From Sarcomyxa edulis (lineage: Eukaryota > Basidiomycota > Agaricomycetes > Agaricales > Mycenaceae), in NCBI GenBank assembly GCA_009761415.1, contig QUOL01000003.1, positions 2,294,001-2,358,000 of the forward strand: DNA of 64,000 bases. The letters run 5' to 3'. The stretch's first letter is position 1. The number at the start of each line of letters is the position of its first letter. Both the position numbers and the translations under genes were made by a program. This document shows positions 11,830-24,000 of the stretch, piece after piece. The notes beneath the pieces were generated by a model. The model was not told the origin of the DNA and searched no databases. It was given only the letters and a program-made list of their open reading frames with translations.

Positions 11830-12470
11830 TAACAACTAGGACTCGATAGCCAGGTCATATCGCAGTATTTGCAAATTGCATTCGGAATCAATATCCATTA
11901 TCAGTCCAAAGGCCTTGGATCGAGTAAATGTGTCGGGCTTCGACTGACTCAAATCGAGGCAATACATCATAGACCAGGACGAAGTCTAGCAATGCAAAAA
12001 TAGGTGTGTACTTGATAGGACACGTTTCACCTCATCTTCCAAAGTGAATCAGACTAGTTTTTTCTTCTATGAGTTAACACCACAGGTTGCGTCATCTTCT
12101 TGCTGTTTGGGCGTACTCGTCTGGCTTGAGCCGTGTCCCAAGTGCCCCTTACTGGCCTAATGAACGAGGTACGATTAACGTCTCTATTTATATCAAAGGG
12201 CTAATTTCTTCAGCCCATCTTCAAATCAGCTCGCACGCTTCGCTGTTTCTCTATCGCCTGCCCGCCAGCGTCTGGCGCCACTTAACACTGTAGGATCCTC
12301 GGAAATCTCATCTCTTCCGTATGAAGCCGTCTTGTCCACCCTACGACTTCCAAGAAGTCTATTTTGGTGTCTTAGGACATCTTCAGCTATATAAACCACC
12401 TTGATCAAGCCAACATTGATAATCCACCTCGAGTCTTACCTCCACCTTTCACTCAAACAATCAAGTCGAC
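11830..12470. other. Intergenic, promoter of first aryl-alcohol dehydrogenase
   Basis: No gene is seen. The right end holds a TATA box (12388-12395) and a pyrimidine-rich leader before the ATG at 12471. Confidence 0.5.
12388..12395 (+). promoter_or_regulatory. TATA box of AAD copy 1
   Basis: TATATAAA lies 83 bp upstream of the start codon. The same octamer lies 91 and 92 bp upstream of the two paralogous genes that follow, which supports it as a real core promoter. Confidence 0.65.
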
Positions 12471-13980
12471 ATGTCTCTATGGGCTCCTGCACCCGAGCCA
12501 GTCACTAAGCTTGGACGCCTGCGTTGCCTCTCTCCGAATGCTAGCGTCCATGTCTCTCCCCTTCAGCTCGGTGCCATGAGCGTCGGGGATAGATGGGCAG
12601 CTGCTGGTATGGGCTCCATGAACAAGGAGGACAGCTTCAAGCTCCTCGACGCCTTCTACGACAGTGGCGGGAATTTTATCGACACTTCCAACAACTAGTG
12701 AGCATTTGCAAAACTCATCTCATTCACACTTATCCATTTCCAATAGTCAGGATGAAGCTTCGGAAGAGATCATCGGTGAATGGGCCGAGAAACGCAACAT
12801 CCGTGATCAGCTCGTCATTTCCACAAAGGTATGTCTATTTAAAAGTATATATGTACTGCACCGTATAACTCATCTGGTTTTCTCAAGTACACGTCTAATT
12901 TCAAGCGAGGACAAGAGGCCTTCAAGCAGCAGGGTGTCTACGCAGGCAACGGTGCCAAGTCCATGCACATCAGTGTCGAAGCCAGTCTCAAGAAGCTACG
13001 CACCACGTACATCGATATCTTATACTTACATTGGTGGGATTGGAACACTTCTGTTGAAGAAGTCATGAACGGTCTGCACCATTTGGTCACTCAAGGTAAA
13101 GTCCTATATCTGGTGAGTATACATGATGTATAATACTGTTTCTTGAATTGATTGATCTATATATGTGACAAGGGTATCTCCGACACTCCAGCATGGGTCG
13201 TGTCGAGAGCCAATCAATACGCAAGGCTGACCGGCAAGACGCCCTTTGTCATCTATCAAGGAGCTTGGAACGTCATGGAACGCTCTTTCGAGCGCGAAAT
13301 TATTCCTATGGCTCGTTCCGAAGGTATGCTACCCCTCGACTCTGAGTCTTGCTCTATACTCATCATCATATTGTCTCAGGGATGGCTCTTGCGCCTTGGA
13401 ATGTTCTTGCGGGTGGTAAACTCCGCACTGACGCAGAAGAACAACGCCGTCGCGAAAGCAACGAGAAGCGACGCACGTTTCTTAGCGCTGACTGGGAGCG
13501 CACTGAGGATGAAGCGAAGATGAGCCGGGCATTGGAGAAGGTTGCAGCCGAGGTCGGCGTTCAGAGTATTACTGCAGGTCAGTTATACTATCAGAATCAT
13601 GTCCTGCGGCTCAATTCCGATTCATCTGCATGACATGTCAGTTGCTATCGCCTACCTTCTCTTGAAGACGTCTTACGTCTTTCCCATCGTGGGTGGTCGC
13701 AAGGTCGAACACCTTCTCGGCAATATTGAAGCCCTCAGCATCAACCTCACTCCTGAACAAATTGCGTATCTGGAGAGCGTTGTGCCCTTTGATCCCGGGT
13801 TCCCTTCTACTCTTATCGTGCGTATCATTTTGGGGTCCAACTACAGTCCGAGTCGCTTACCAGGGTCCGGTAATTCAGGGTGATGGAACCGAGAACACTT
13901 ACCTTTTGACTAGCTCTGGTTTCAGAGACAAGCAACCCCTAGTCCCAGTCATCAGGCCTCAGGAAGCGGGAGGGAAATAG
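12471..13980 (+). CDS. Aryl-alcohol dehydrogenase (aldo-keto reductase), copy 1
   Basis: This family uses NADPH to interconvert aryl aldehydes and alcohols (veratraldehyde in white-rot fungi) in the cytosol. I read seven exons: 12471-12697, 12747-12838, 12898-13112, 13173-13323, 13380-13577, 13642-13817 and 13879-13980. The protein opens [17 protein letters not shown]. The AKR catalytic tetrad is visible as Asp in GGNFIDT, Tyr in NNYQDE (formed across intron 1), Lys in LVISTKY and His in LYLHWWDW. The C-terminal cofactor region reads [19 protein letters not shown]. Length and layout match fungal AADs. It is the most diverged of three tandem copies and has its own C-terminal end ([10 protein letters not shown]). 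Norsolorinic-acid-reductase-like annotation is common for the same subfamily, so the true substrate is open. Confidence 0.93.
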
Positions 13981-14754
13981 AATGCTTTCGGTATCAACTA
14001 GGTCTGGAGAGCAGCAGCTACTAGTGAATCAAAGCACCGTGTACACAAGCTTTAGCATGTAAATTGAATCTTCCACAGGATTTGTACGCTACGATATCCT
14101 CAGAGATGAGAAGAGTCCCAGATGACTCGGTAGATAGAGCGGCAACATAACGGTCAATTGCAATTTTCCATCTGCAGCTGGCCTGACTCTAGCTTTGGTC
14201 GATTCAGGATGCTGGTTTGTCCAGTACTGAGGACTCAGGTTTTCAAGTATTTGAAGCATATACAGTATATACAGGATTTTTTTCCAATTTATCCAATTCT
14301 TCGAAGGTGTGTGCCACTCAGAATGGGAATTGAAGTGGGCGTTAGTTTGGCACCTTCTTGTGAACCAAACATCGATGCCGGTTTGTCCGCGTCAAGTTGC
14401 TGCCGCGGCCAAGTCGACGCCAAGACTTGGCCAAGACTCAAGTCATGTTTTCAAAACATACTAATCTTGGGCCTCTTCTCGCCAAATTCTCGTACGTTGT
14501 TCTCATGGATCCCGTCTTGCCCTTTCTCCACTGTGAAGTCCGGAGCTTTGTATAGCCCTTGCCGCACGTCGACGCGTCTTCGAAGTCGAAATGGTATTAC
14601 CAATCCCCAACGTACTTACTCAGCTATCTCAGTTTATATCTGGCATCCAGCAACATGTTCTGCTATATAAACCCCACAAGTCTGCCGTATCGATACTCAG
14701 AGCATCTAACTCTACCTCAGAACTCATTTCAACTACTCGCATCCATCATATATC
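13981..14754. other. Intergenic, duplicated AAD promoter region
   Basis: No gene is seen. From about 14341 to the ATG this region aligns by eye with 16882-17263 upstream of the next copy, including a TTTGGCA-type block, an ACGCGT-containing block near 14570 and the TATA box. Confidence 0.6.
14664..14671 (+). promoter_or_regulatory. TATA box of AAD copy 2
   Basis: TATATAAA sits in the context TTCTGCTATATAAACCC, which is shared base for base with the promoter of copy 3. It lies 91 bp upstream of the start codon. Confidence 0.7.
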
Positions 14755-16238
14755 ATGTCTCTTTGGCCCCCTGCACCAGAACCCGCCTCCAAGCTCGGAC
14801 GTCTTCGTTGTCTCTCCCCAAATGCGGGCGTTCACGTGTCTCCTCTTCAGCTCGGCGCTATGAGCATCGGTGACAAGTGGGAGCCTTTCGGAATGGGTTC
14901 CATGGACAAGGCAGCTAGTTTTAAGCTCCTCGACGCGTTCTACGACAATGGCGGAAATTTCATCGATACCGCCAACAATTAGTAAGTACTTGTACACCAT
15001 TCTATGCATGCACAGCTGATTGGTCTCTCTCAAGCCAAGACGAATCTTCAGAGGAGTTCATCGGTGAATGGGCCGAAAAGCGCAACATCCGTGATCAGCT
15101 CGTCATCGCTACAAAGGTATGACCCCCGCAAATCCTTCCATAGGGCCTCTGAACTCTTTACTTCTCCAGTACACAACCAACTACAAGCGCGGTAGGAATG
15201 ATATTCCCCAGCAAGGGGTCTACACCGGCAACAACGTCAAATCCATGCACATGAGCGTCGAAGCTAGTCTCAAGAAGCTACGCACCACTTACATCGACAT
15301 TCTGTACGTGCACTGGTGGGACTGGAACACGTCTGTCGAAGAGGTCATGAACGGCCTTCATCACCTCGTGGCTCAAGGCAAGGTCTTGTACTTGGTGAGT
15401 CACCCTTGTTGCACAGAGAAGATCGAATCTAACCAAGTAATCAATTACTAGGGTGTCTCCGACACTCCCGCCTGGATCGTCTCCAAGGCCAATCAATACG
15501 CCAGGCAAAGCTACAAGACGCCTTTTGTCATCTACCAAGGTGCATGGAACGTTATGGAGCGTTCATTTGAACGTGAAATCATCCCAATGGCCCGTGCCGA
15601 AGGTATGCGACCTCCATCAGTCCTAATCACTGTTCCAAGCTAAGTCTAAATATCTCCAGGAATGGCCCTCGCACCGTGGAATGTACTTGCTGCTGGCAAG
15701 CTCCGCAGCGATGCGGAAGAACAACGTCGTCGCGAGACAGGCGAGAAAGGACGTACGTTGGCCGGCCCCAACTGGGAGCGCACCGAGACAGAGGTCAAGA
15801 TGAGCAGGGCTTTAGAGAAAGTTGCAGCTGAAGTCGGGGCCAAGCACATCACTGCCGGCAAGTGTTACAGTTGTGTCCATATCTATACTTTGCTCTAATC
15901 CGCACGCTTCACAGTGGCTATCGCCTACCTCCTCCTCAAGACTCCCTACGTCTTCCCCATCATCGGCGGTCGCAAGGTTGAGCATCTCCTTGCAAACGTC
16001 GAAGCTCTCGATATAGATCTTACACCCCAACAAATTGCCTACCTGGAGAGCGTTGTACCGTTTGATCCTGGATTCCCCTCTACCATGATCGTGCGTCCAA
16101 CTGTGTTTTTACATTGTGCTACTTCTTATCATCTGTGTATCATAGGGCGACGGAACCAGCAACAATTTCCTCTTCACTAGCGCATCCTTCACAGACAAAC
16201 AACCGTTGGTCCCAGTCATTAGGCCGACCAAAAATTAG
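14755..16238 (+). CDS. Aryl-alcohol dehydrogenase (aldo-keto reductase), copy 2
   Basis: This is a tandem paralogue of the gene at 12471, with the same exon layout. It opens [17 protein letters not shown]. The catalytic Asp is in GGNFIDTAN, Tyr in NNYQDESSEE across intron 1, Lys in LVIATKY and His in LYVHWWDW. The end is [11 protein letters not shown]. Residues EPF replace ASA after GDKW, compared with copy 3. By eye the copy 2/3 pair is much closer than either is to copy 1, so the last duplication was 2/3 and it included about 0.4 kb of promoter. The likely reaction is NADPH-dependent aryl aldehyde reduction. Confidence 0.93.
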
Positions 16239-17263
16239 GATCACTAGAGGGGCATGCATGTTCTCTCCAAGAAGAATGATGATAAATGTAGAGTCGAGAT
16301 TATCGGTAGTAGTGATGGTGCCATTTGGTCCTCGAAATGTACTTGATGTTTGGCCAGCTTGTCATTTAGGGTTTTGAAGAAGACATCAGCACCTTCTTCC
16401 AATCAATTTGCAGACAGTCGTCCAAGTGTGTATCACCGAGTATGATCAATATATGGTCCATCCAAAACAAATTCACGACTATGTCTCTTCAGCCGGTCTC
16501 CAGCAAAGCCAGATATCCTGCGTATTTGGACATGCAGTAGTAGAGCGTAGTGGGCTGATTGAGTAATATTCAGTGATGGGGGAAGTCTACATAACAGGAG
16601 ACGACTATCCGTGTAGCTTTCTCTTTTTCAGAGAAATATCAGATATACTCTGTTGCTCGCAATATAGTTGGGAGTCTGACAATTCAAAGTGAAGTCTATC
16701 TGGAGAAAAAGACGCTATCGATACACTTGGCCAGAAAACATGCCCAAGTTGATTTGCGCATCAATACTGAGGCAGAGTTGGCTGGGCGACACCGAGTCCT
16801 GTTGGGTGCGACGCGTCGCGTTGTGTTGCAGTGCATCGAGTCGCGTCCTGTCGCGTCGCGTCGTGTTTTTATGCACGTGCTGTTTATTTGGCATCTCCTT
16901 GTGGATCAAACACGTGTTTATGCCGCGGCACGCGTCAGCACGCGTCCGATGCTTATCTGCGTCAAGTCATATCCTGGAACAAATTTTGGGCGCCTCTTCT
17001 CGAATTTCCGTCTGTCGTTCTCATGGTTCCGGTCTTAGATTTTATCCACCATGGAGTCCGGAGTTTGGTATAATCCTTGCCGCAAGTCTACGCGTTTTCG
17101 AAGCTGCAGCGGCAGTGAGCACTTACTAATCGCGTATTCATCTATTTATGGCATAGAGCGATATGTTCTGCTATATAAACCCTACGATTATGCTGTATCG
17201 ATACTCAGAACATCTTGCTCTACTTCCTAACTCATCTCAACCACCTACCTACAGCTATCTATC
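16239..17263. other. Intergenic, promoter of AAD copy 3 with CGCGTC cluster
   Basis: No gene is seen. The left part is unremarkable. About 16805-16950 is packed with CGCG/ACGCGT-type hexamers absent at this density from the copy 2 promoter. From 16882 the sequence matches the upstream region of copy 2. Confidence 0.6.
17172..17179 (+). promoter_or_regulatory. TATA box of AAD copy 3
   Basis: TATATAAA lies 92 bp upstream of the start codon, in the same flanking context as in copy 2. Confidence 0.7.
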
Positions 17264-18762
17264 ATGTCTCTTTGGGCCTCTGCACCAGAACCTACTTCCA
17301 AGCTCGGACGTCTTCGTTGTCTCTCCCCAAACGCAGGCGTTCATGTATCCCCACTTCAGCTTGGTGCCATGAGCATTGGTGACAAATGGGCCTCTGCTGG
17401 GATGGGTTCTATGGACAAAGAAACTAGCTTCAAGCTCCTCGACGCGTTCTACGACAATGGCGGAAACTTCATCGATACCGCAAATGGCTAGTGAGTATCT
17501 ACATACCATTTCTGATGTGCGACCATTGATCTCTTTCTATAGCCAAGATGAATCTTCAGAGGAATTTATCGGCGAATGGGCTGAAAAGCGCAATATCCGT
17601 GATCAACTCGTCATCGCTACAAAGGTATGTCCCCTGCAAACGCTTTCGCGAGGCCTCCATACTTACTCCTCTCTCTCTCTCAGTACACAACCAACTACAA
17701 GCGCAGAAACCCCGAGTTTAAACAGCAGGGTGTCTACGCTGGCAACAACATCAAATCCATGCACTTGAGTGTCGAAGCTAGCCTCAAGAAGCTACGCACG
17801 ACTTACATCGACATTCTGTACGTGCACTGGTGGGACTGGAACACCTCCGTTGAAGAGGTCATGAACGGCCTCCATCACCTCGTCGCTCAGGGAAAAGTTT
17901 TGTACCTGGTGAGTTACTTATCCTTGTGGCAGTGGCACAGATAACCAACTTGTGACCCGATAATCAGGGTGTCTCCGACACTCCCGCGTGGATCGTCTCC
18001 AAGTCCAACCAATACGCTAGGCAGAGCTTCAAGACACCCTTCATCATCTACCAGGGTGCTTGGAACGTCATGGAGCGCTCGTTTGAGCGTGAAATCATTC
18101 CTATGGCACGTGCTGAAGGTACTGTACCACTTTTCCTGCCACTCACTAATCCATACTGATTATACCATGTCATCTAGGAATGGCCCTCGCGCCGTGGAAC
18201 GTACTTGCTGGTGGTAAGCTCCGCAGCGACGCCGAAGAACAACGTCGTCGCGAGACAGGCGAGAAAGGGCGTACCTTGGTCAATCCTAACTGGGAGCGCA
18301 CAGAGACGGAAGTAAAGATGAGCAGAGCTTTAGAGAAAGTCGCAGCCGAAGTCGGGGTCCAGAGTATAACCGCTGGTAAGCGCTACGTGTGGATCTGTCC
18401 ATTTTATTATGCATTCTAATCTGCATGTTTCACAGTTGCGATTGCCTACCTCCTCCTCAAGACCCCCTACGTCTTCCCCATCATCGGCGGTCGTAAGGTC
18501 GAACATCTCCTCGACAATATCGAAGCCCTCAGCATTGACCTCACGGCTGAACAAATTGCGTACCTGGAGAGCGTTGTGCCGTTCGATCCAGGGTTCCCTT
18601 CTACCATGATCGTGCGTTAAATTGTTTTCTTTGCACTGTTGCTGCTTCTGATTATCTATTGTATTATAGGGCGACGGAACCAGCAACAATTTCCTCCTCA
18701 ATAGCTCTGCTTTCAGGGACAAACAACCGTTGGTTCCAGTTATCAGGCCGACTAAGAACTAG
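17264..18762 (+). CDS. Aryl-alcohol dehydrogenase (aldo-keto reductase), copy 3
   Basis: Third tandem paralogue, again with seven exons in the same places. It opens [17 protein letters not shown]. The tetrad is present: Asp in GGNFIDTAN, Tyr formed across intron 1 (NGY-QDE), Lys in LVIATKY and His in LYVHWWDW. The cofactor-binding end is [19 protein letters not shown] and the terminus is [11 protein letters not shown], as in copy 2. All reading frames are intact, so the three genes look functional. Differences between the copies are mostly conservative, so distinct regulation through the altered promoter is as likely a reason for retention as distinct substrate. Confidence 0.93.
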
Positions 18763-19185
18763 GAAGAAAAGGGGTTTACTAAGTACATGTTTTCTGTCTA
18801 GAAGAATGATTATATCTGTGCGAGTTACTTCGGCATATTATTATCGAGAATCTTCGGCCGCCTGCATCGACGTGCTTAGTGTGGCGGACGCTAATTAAGC
18901 GGAAGCTGTTCATAGGTCTGGGTGTCCAATAACGATCGAAGGCAGAGATAAGGAAGGATAAAATATCATGGAAGTTACACCGAGCGGATGGTATCAGAAC
19001 TCCTCTGCGATAGATAACTTATCAAGCAAACGTATTTCTCAGCAGCCTTAGCCTTGGCGCTCATCCTTCCGCCGTCTGCATTCGTGTCTACGGCAGAAGA
19101 CCCAAGTTGAAGTGGATATAAGAAAATGACTTCAAGTTGAGAATCACCTCTTGCTCGACTCGTTCCTCCTTGATTCCTCCTAGTC
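18763..19185. other. Intergenic, promoter of the fourth AKR gene
   Basis: No gene is seen. A weak TATA-like GATATAAG lies about 70 bp before the ATG at 19186. This promoter does not resemble those of the AAD copies. Confidence 0.45.
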
Positions 19186-20683
19186 ATGTCTACTGAACGC
19201 AAAATCGGCAACACTCCTATTGTCCCCGTCGGATTCGGTGCGATGGGGGTAGGCATTGCTACCTACGGTGCTGTTCCACCCGACGAAGAGCGATTCAAAG
19301 TGCGTGGGCGCTCGCCAATAAATTTATTTTTATTTCCAACACTAACCGATCGATCGATCGAACACTAATAGCTTTTAGACGCTGCCCACGCAAATGGTTG
19401 CACTCACTGGGATACCGCAAACTCTTATGGTGATTCAGAAGAGATCATTGGCAGATGGTAAGTATCTTTTTTCGTTATGTACGAACTTGCTCTGATAAAT
19501 GAACATGCTCCAGGTTCAAACGCACTGGCAAACGCGACGACATCTTCCTTGCAACGAAGTTTGGATTTGGGCCCATGTTCCAGGGTATCTCTGGCACTGC
19601 TGAAGATGCTAGGACCCATTGCGTGAAGTCTCTGGAGAGGCTCGGAGTCGAGACGATAGATCTGTACTACTTGCATAGGTATGCAGATTTTACCCGTTAT
19701 AACGACTCGTACTGAATGCTCTCATTCTAGAGTTGACCCCAAAGTTCCCATCGAGGTACATATATCCCTTTTTCGTACAGGCGAACAATATTTGACATGT
19801 TTTGCAGTTGACAATTCGTGCCATGGCTGAACTGGTGAAGTGCGTATTCCATTACTTTTCTCCGTCTGTCTTATGCGTCTAACGCGTGTCCACTATCATA
19901 GAGAAGGCAAAGTCAAATACCTCGGTCTATCTGAATGTTCTGCTACTGCTCTCCGTCGCGCTCATGCCGTTCACCCCATCTCGGCAATCCAAGTCGAATA
20001 CTCTCCTTTCGTTCTCGACATCGAACACCCCAAAGTCGCTTTGTTGAAAACAGCCAGGGAATTGGGAGTCACCATCGTTGCCTACTCACCCCTCGGCAGA
20101 GGTTTCCTGACAGGCAAATACGTGCGTTATCTCCGTTCTCTCAATCCATTGCACACTGTCTGATGCTCAGTAACATCCTTAGAAAACAGTGGATGACTTC
20201 GAGCCTGGCGATTTCAGACTATACTCACCTCCAGACTTGAAGTAAGCAATCTGCTACAGTATAGCTTGCGTCTTCCAACCTCACATGTTTTTCCCTGCAA
20301 AGGTTTGCGAAGGAGAACTTCCCGAAGATTCTCGAAATAGTCGAGCGCGTCGAGAAGATTGCCATCAAGCACAACGCCACTCCCGGTCAAGTCTCTCTTG
20401 CGTGGATCCTGGCTCAGGGTAATGACTTCGTCGTCATCCCTGGGACCAAGAAGATCAAGGTATGCGATATTTTACTCCGTTGACTCGTGTACTGTGTGCG
20501 GCTCACACTTTCGCTGTCCAGTATCTGGAAGAAAACATCAAGGCGGTGGATGTCAAGTTGACCTCTAATGAACTTGCAGAATTGCGTGATATTGCGGTCC
20601 AAGCCGACCAGCTTCCAGGAGACAGGTACACACCCGTTTATATGGCGGCTTTGTTTGTCGACAGCCCCGAGTTGAAGGAATGA
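19186..20683 (+). CDS. Aldo-keto reductase, AKR13-like
   Basis: This NADPH-dependent oxidoreductase is from another AKR subfamily than the three upstream genes. It opens [20 protein letters not shown]. Asp is in [14 protein letters not shown], which also supplies the Tyr. Lys is in [10 protein letters not shown] and His in DLYYLHRVDP. Later conserved blocks are [37 protein letters not shown] and [10 protein letters not shown]. The product ends DSPELKE and is of normal AKR length. It is split by eight or so short introns, several very close together near 19680-19900. The sequence type recalls fungal Yak/AKR13 and pyridoxal-reductase-like enzymes; the physiological aldehyde cannot be read from sequence. 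The position directly after the AAD array may reflect shared use or chance. Confidence 0.9.
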
Positions 20684-21010
20684 TATGTACTAGAGTAGAG
20701 CTTGAAGTAAATTTCCGAAATTCGCAGCTGTTAGAACGATTGGCCAGCTGGTGTTAATTTCTTGCTTGCATGATGAAGCACGCATATGTCAAGCTTCAAG
20801 CTAGAACGATGTGGTATTATTCGAGCAGACTAGTTTCTACAGAGAGGTCAATGAGTAGATATCAATAGTCGTACAAAGAAACGGATAACTAAAATGAGAT
20901 GTAAAATGAGGTGAGACAACAAACGACATACGACGAAGATAGGTAATGCGAAGATCCAGATATAAGAGTACACGGTCCGAAGACAACATTCAGTCAAAAC
21001 TCACGAGAGG
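20684..21010. other. Convergent intergenic region
   Basis: It lies between the 3' ends of the AKR (plus) and CHD1 (minus) genes. I see only A-rich sequence suited to 3' ends. Confidence 0.5.
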
Positions 21011-24000
21011 TCATCGATAAGATTTTCCATTCGTCCTCATCGACGTACTCGGCGTAGGTAACGAACCATTCGTCTTGCCAACGAGACGTGGCTTTTTCGC
21101 AGCACTAGCATCAGACGAGGCTCGAGGACCCGCTTCTTTCATGACCATCTTCGCGTGAATTTCTTCCAGCTTTGACGCTTTTACTTTTTTCGGCCAGAAA
21201 AGCGTTACGAATCTGCAAGACACGAGAACGTAAGAATACGGAAACAAGGATACTTGACAAATCACTCACGTCCAGAGATGTCTCCTCCATCGTTCTCTGT
21301 CTTCTCCAGCAGCTTGCTTCGCGTTGAGGACAGTCTCTATCCGACGACCAATCGCAGATAGGGAATCTTTCAAGATTGCCACTTTGTCATCTCGAGGTAT
21401 GTCGTCTCCGGATAGTTTCAATTGTTTCTGTGTAGTCATACGTTTAATGAGAGATCACACGTATCTATACATGACGTTACTCACAAGCTGCTTTTTGACC
21501 GGTCGTAATTCTTCCTTCGTAGCACCCTCATCCATAGAAGGACTGTTGTAGTGGTCGTCAGTATATGTGCATGACAACAAAAGATATAGACATACCATTC
21601 ATCTGATGACTCGGAATCCGTAAACGTAGGTGTTGGCCGACGTTTACGTTTCCGGGAGCTGCCATCATCGACTGATGCCATAGCTTCACTTTCTGCACGT
21701 CGCTTGAGACTGCTGTTGTATGAGGATGACGATGCGATCGCTGGGGGAGGAGGGGATGCCGAAACCTTTAGCTGGCCTTTGTTCCGGAGGGAACTCTCGT
21801 ACGAACGTAGCTTCTCATCATGCTCCCGCAAGATGCTCAACAAGTAATCGCCTCGCCTCACAAGATGAATCGCATTCGGTATCGGTCTGCTGGCGGTATC
21901 TTCACCTTTCTTGCCTTCTTCTAGGAAAAATTTGCCTTCGAGTCCTAATTTCGGGTCCTTGGCCATCATTTCCCAGTTACCGAAACCATAGAGATATGCG
22001 CCGACAAGTAGCATTGAGTCGTCCTGTGGTCCCCAACGGCCAGACCAGTTGAGGGTGGGTCGTATGTTCTCGATAGGTATGCTCCATTGGTAGACGTCGT
22101 CAAGCTCAGTCAAGTGGTTGAACAGAATACGGAGGTCACGATGGCGCGAAAGAACGGTCTCTGCGTTGATGTTACCTACGCCACGACAAGTGACCAAGAC
22201 AGCCTTCGATTTCTGTGCGTTAGTCAAGGTCTCGCCGGCTGCGATTCGGGCGCGTTTCTGATCGTCGCTGTCCTTGACGGCTTGGGCGCAGATTTCGATG
22301 ATGTCGTCGGCCACATCCAACATCATACCCTTGTTCTTGTCTTGGAGTTTGGACTCAGTGACCTGTCGGAAGATCGTCAGGTCCACAGAGCCGATGAAGT
22401 ATAGAAATGCTCACGATGATGTCGTAACGCTGACGAATATCACCCCAGCGTTGCAAACTTCGGATGAGAACGCGTACATCCCGCTCCTTGAGCTCCATAG
22501 CCTTCTGACTTGCAGTTTTTCTTGTGGGGCCGGGTGCTTTTGGTTTCTTCGGAGCAGGAGCCGGATGTGGTGGGTCGACATCCATACCTTGATAGGACAC
22601 TGGCGCGTGATTCCGCTTACGATCTCGCGATTCCTGCGCAGCCAATTCCTCCGCTTTCCTCTGGTCGTCTTCTTGTTCAAACTTCTGACGCTCTTCGAGA
22701 GGGATGATATCCTCCCAGTTCATGTCGTTCTTGACGTCACTGACGGCGGCGAATTGGGCTAAGAAGCTCTCACCACCCAATGATGTACCACCATCACCGC
22801 CTGCTGCCATCGTTTCATGATCTTCAGCACGATTCAGGATATCATCGAGGTCCATTTCGTCGAGTTTCTGATTCTGTTGAGAATCATCCTTGTCGAACCT
22901 GTAGAACGCGTGAGCAGAATTCTTTCTTTGATAGCAGGAGAAAGTGATTACATCTTCTGGGCACCATATTTCAAGACAGCAGTAAGTTCATCCTTGGTCA
23001 TGTTGTCGGGCTTATGAGGGTCTTTCACTTGTGCATTGGCCTTGGAACTGAGATGCGCTTGTGACGTATCCATCTGGTTAATAACTGTTTGCAGATCGCG
23101 GAGTCAATATCGAGTGGAATCGCAGGACCCACGTGTGAACGATACTTACTAGCATATTCCAGGACCATCTTCTTTTTAGCGCGTTCAAGGACGTCTTCCT
23201 CCATCGTATCCTTACTCACAAACCGATATACGCTGACATGTGACTTCTGGCCAATACGATGAGCACGGGCCATCGCTTGTAGGTCATTCTGAGGATTCCA
23301 GTCGCTCTGTGATATAACGTTGATTACGAAATCCCCTGCAGGGAACGAAGGACTCACATCGAATATAATGACCGTGTCCGCTGTTTCCAGGTTGATCCCG
23401 AGGCCCCCAGCCCGTGTCGACAACAAGAAGGCGAAGTCAGGAGACCCAGGGGCGTTGAAATGAGCGATGGACTTCTTTCGAGCCTCAGAGGCTACCATAC
23501 CATCCAGACGTTGGAAAAGATACTGCCTAAGACCCATGTAGTCACTGAGGATGTCCAACATTCGAACCATCTGACTGAAAATCAAAACACGGTGACCATC
23601 TTGGCGGAGACGAGCTAGAAGTTTATCGAGAAGAACCATCTTTCCGCTGTTCATAACGAGACCTTTGAGCGTCTCATCATGGTTGTCAGTTCGTATCTCA
23701 GCGCCGTCGAAGAGGTACGGGTGATTCGCAGCCTTTTTGAGTTCCATCGCTATATACGGAATATCACATGAGGTTCCGTTTTAAAGTCACATAATAACAG
23801 CATACCGATATTCAGCAGACTAATGTTGTTGTTTCCGTTGGCGCTTTTCACCAGGCCCGAAAAGTTCTAAAGAACATATCAAGCCTCAGCTCGTAGTCAT
23901 GAGATACGACTCGTACCTTGGTCAAAATATTTTTGTAGAAGTGCGTTTGCAAAGCGCTCATTTCGACTCTCAGTATACGTTCACTCTTTGTCGGCAAAGA

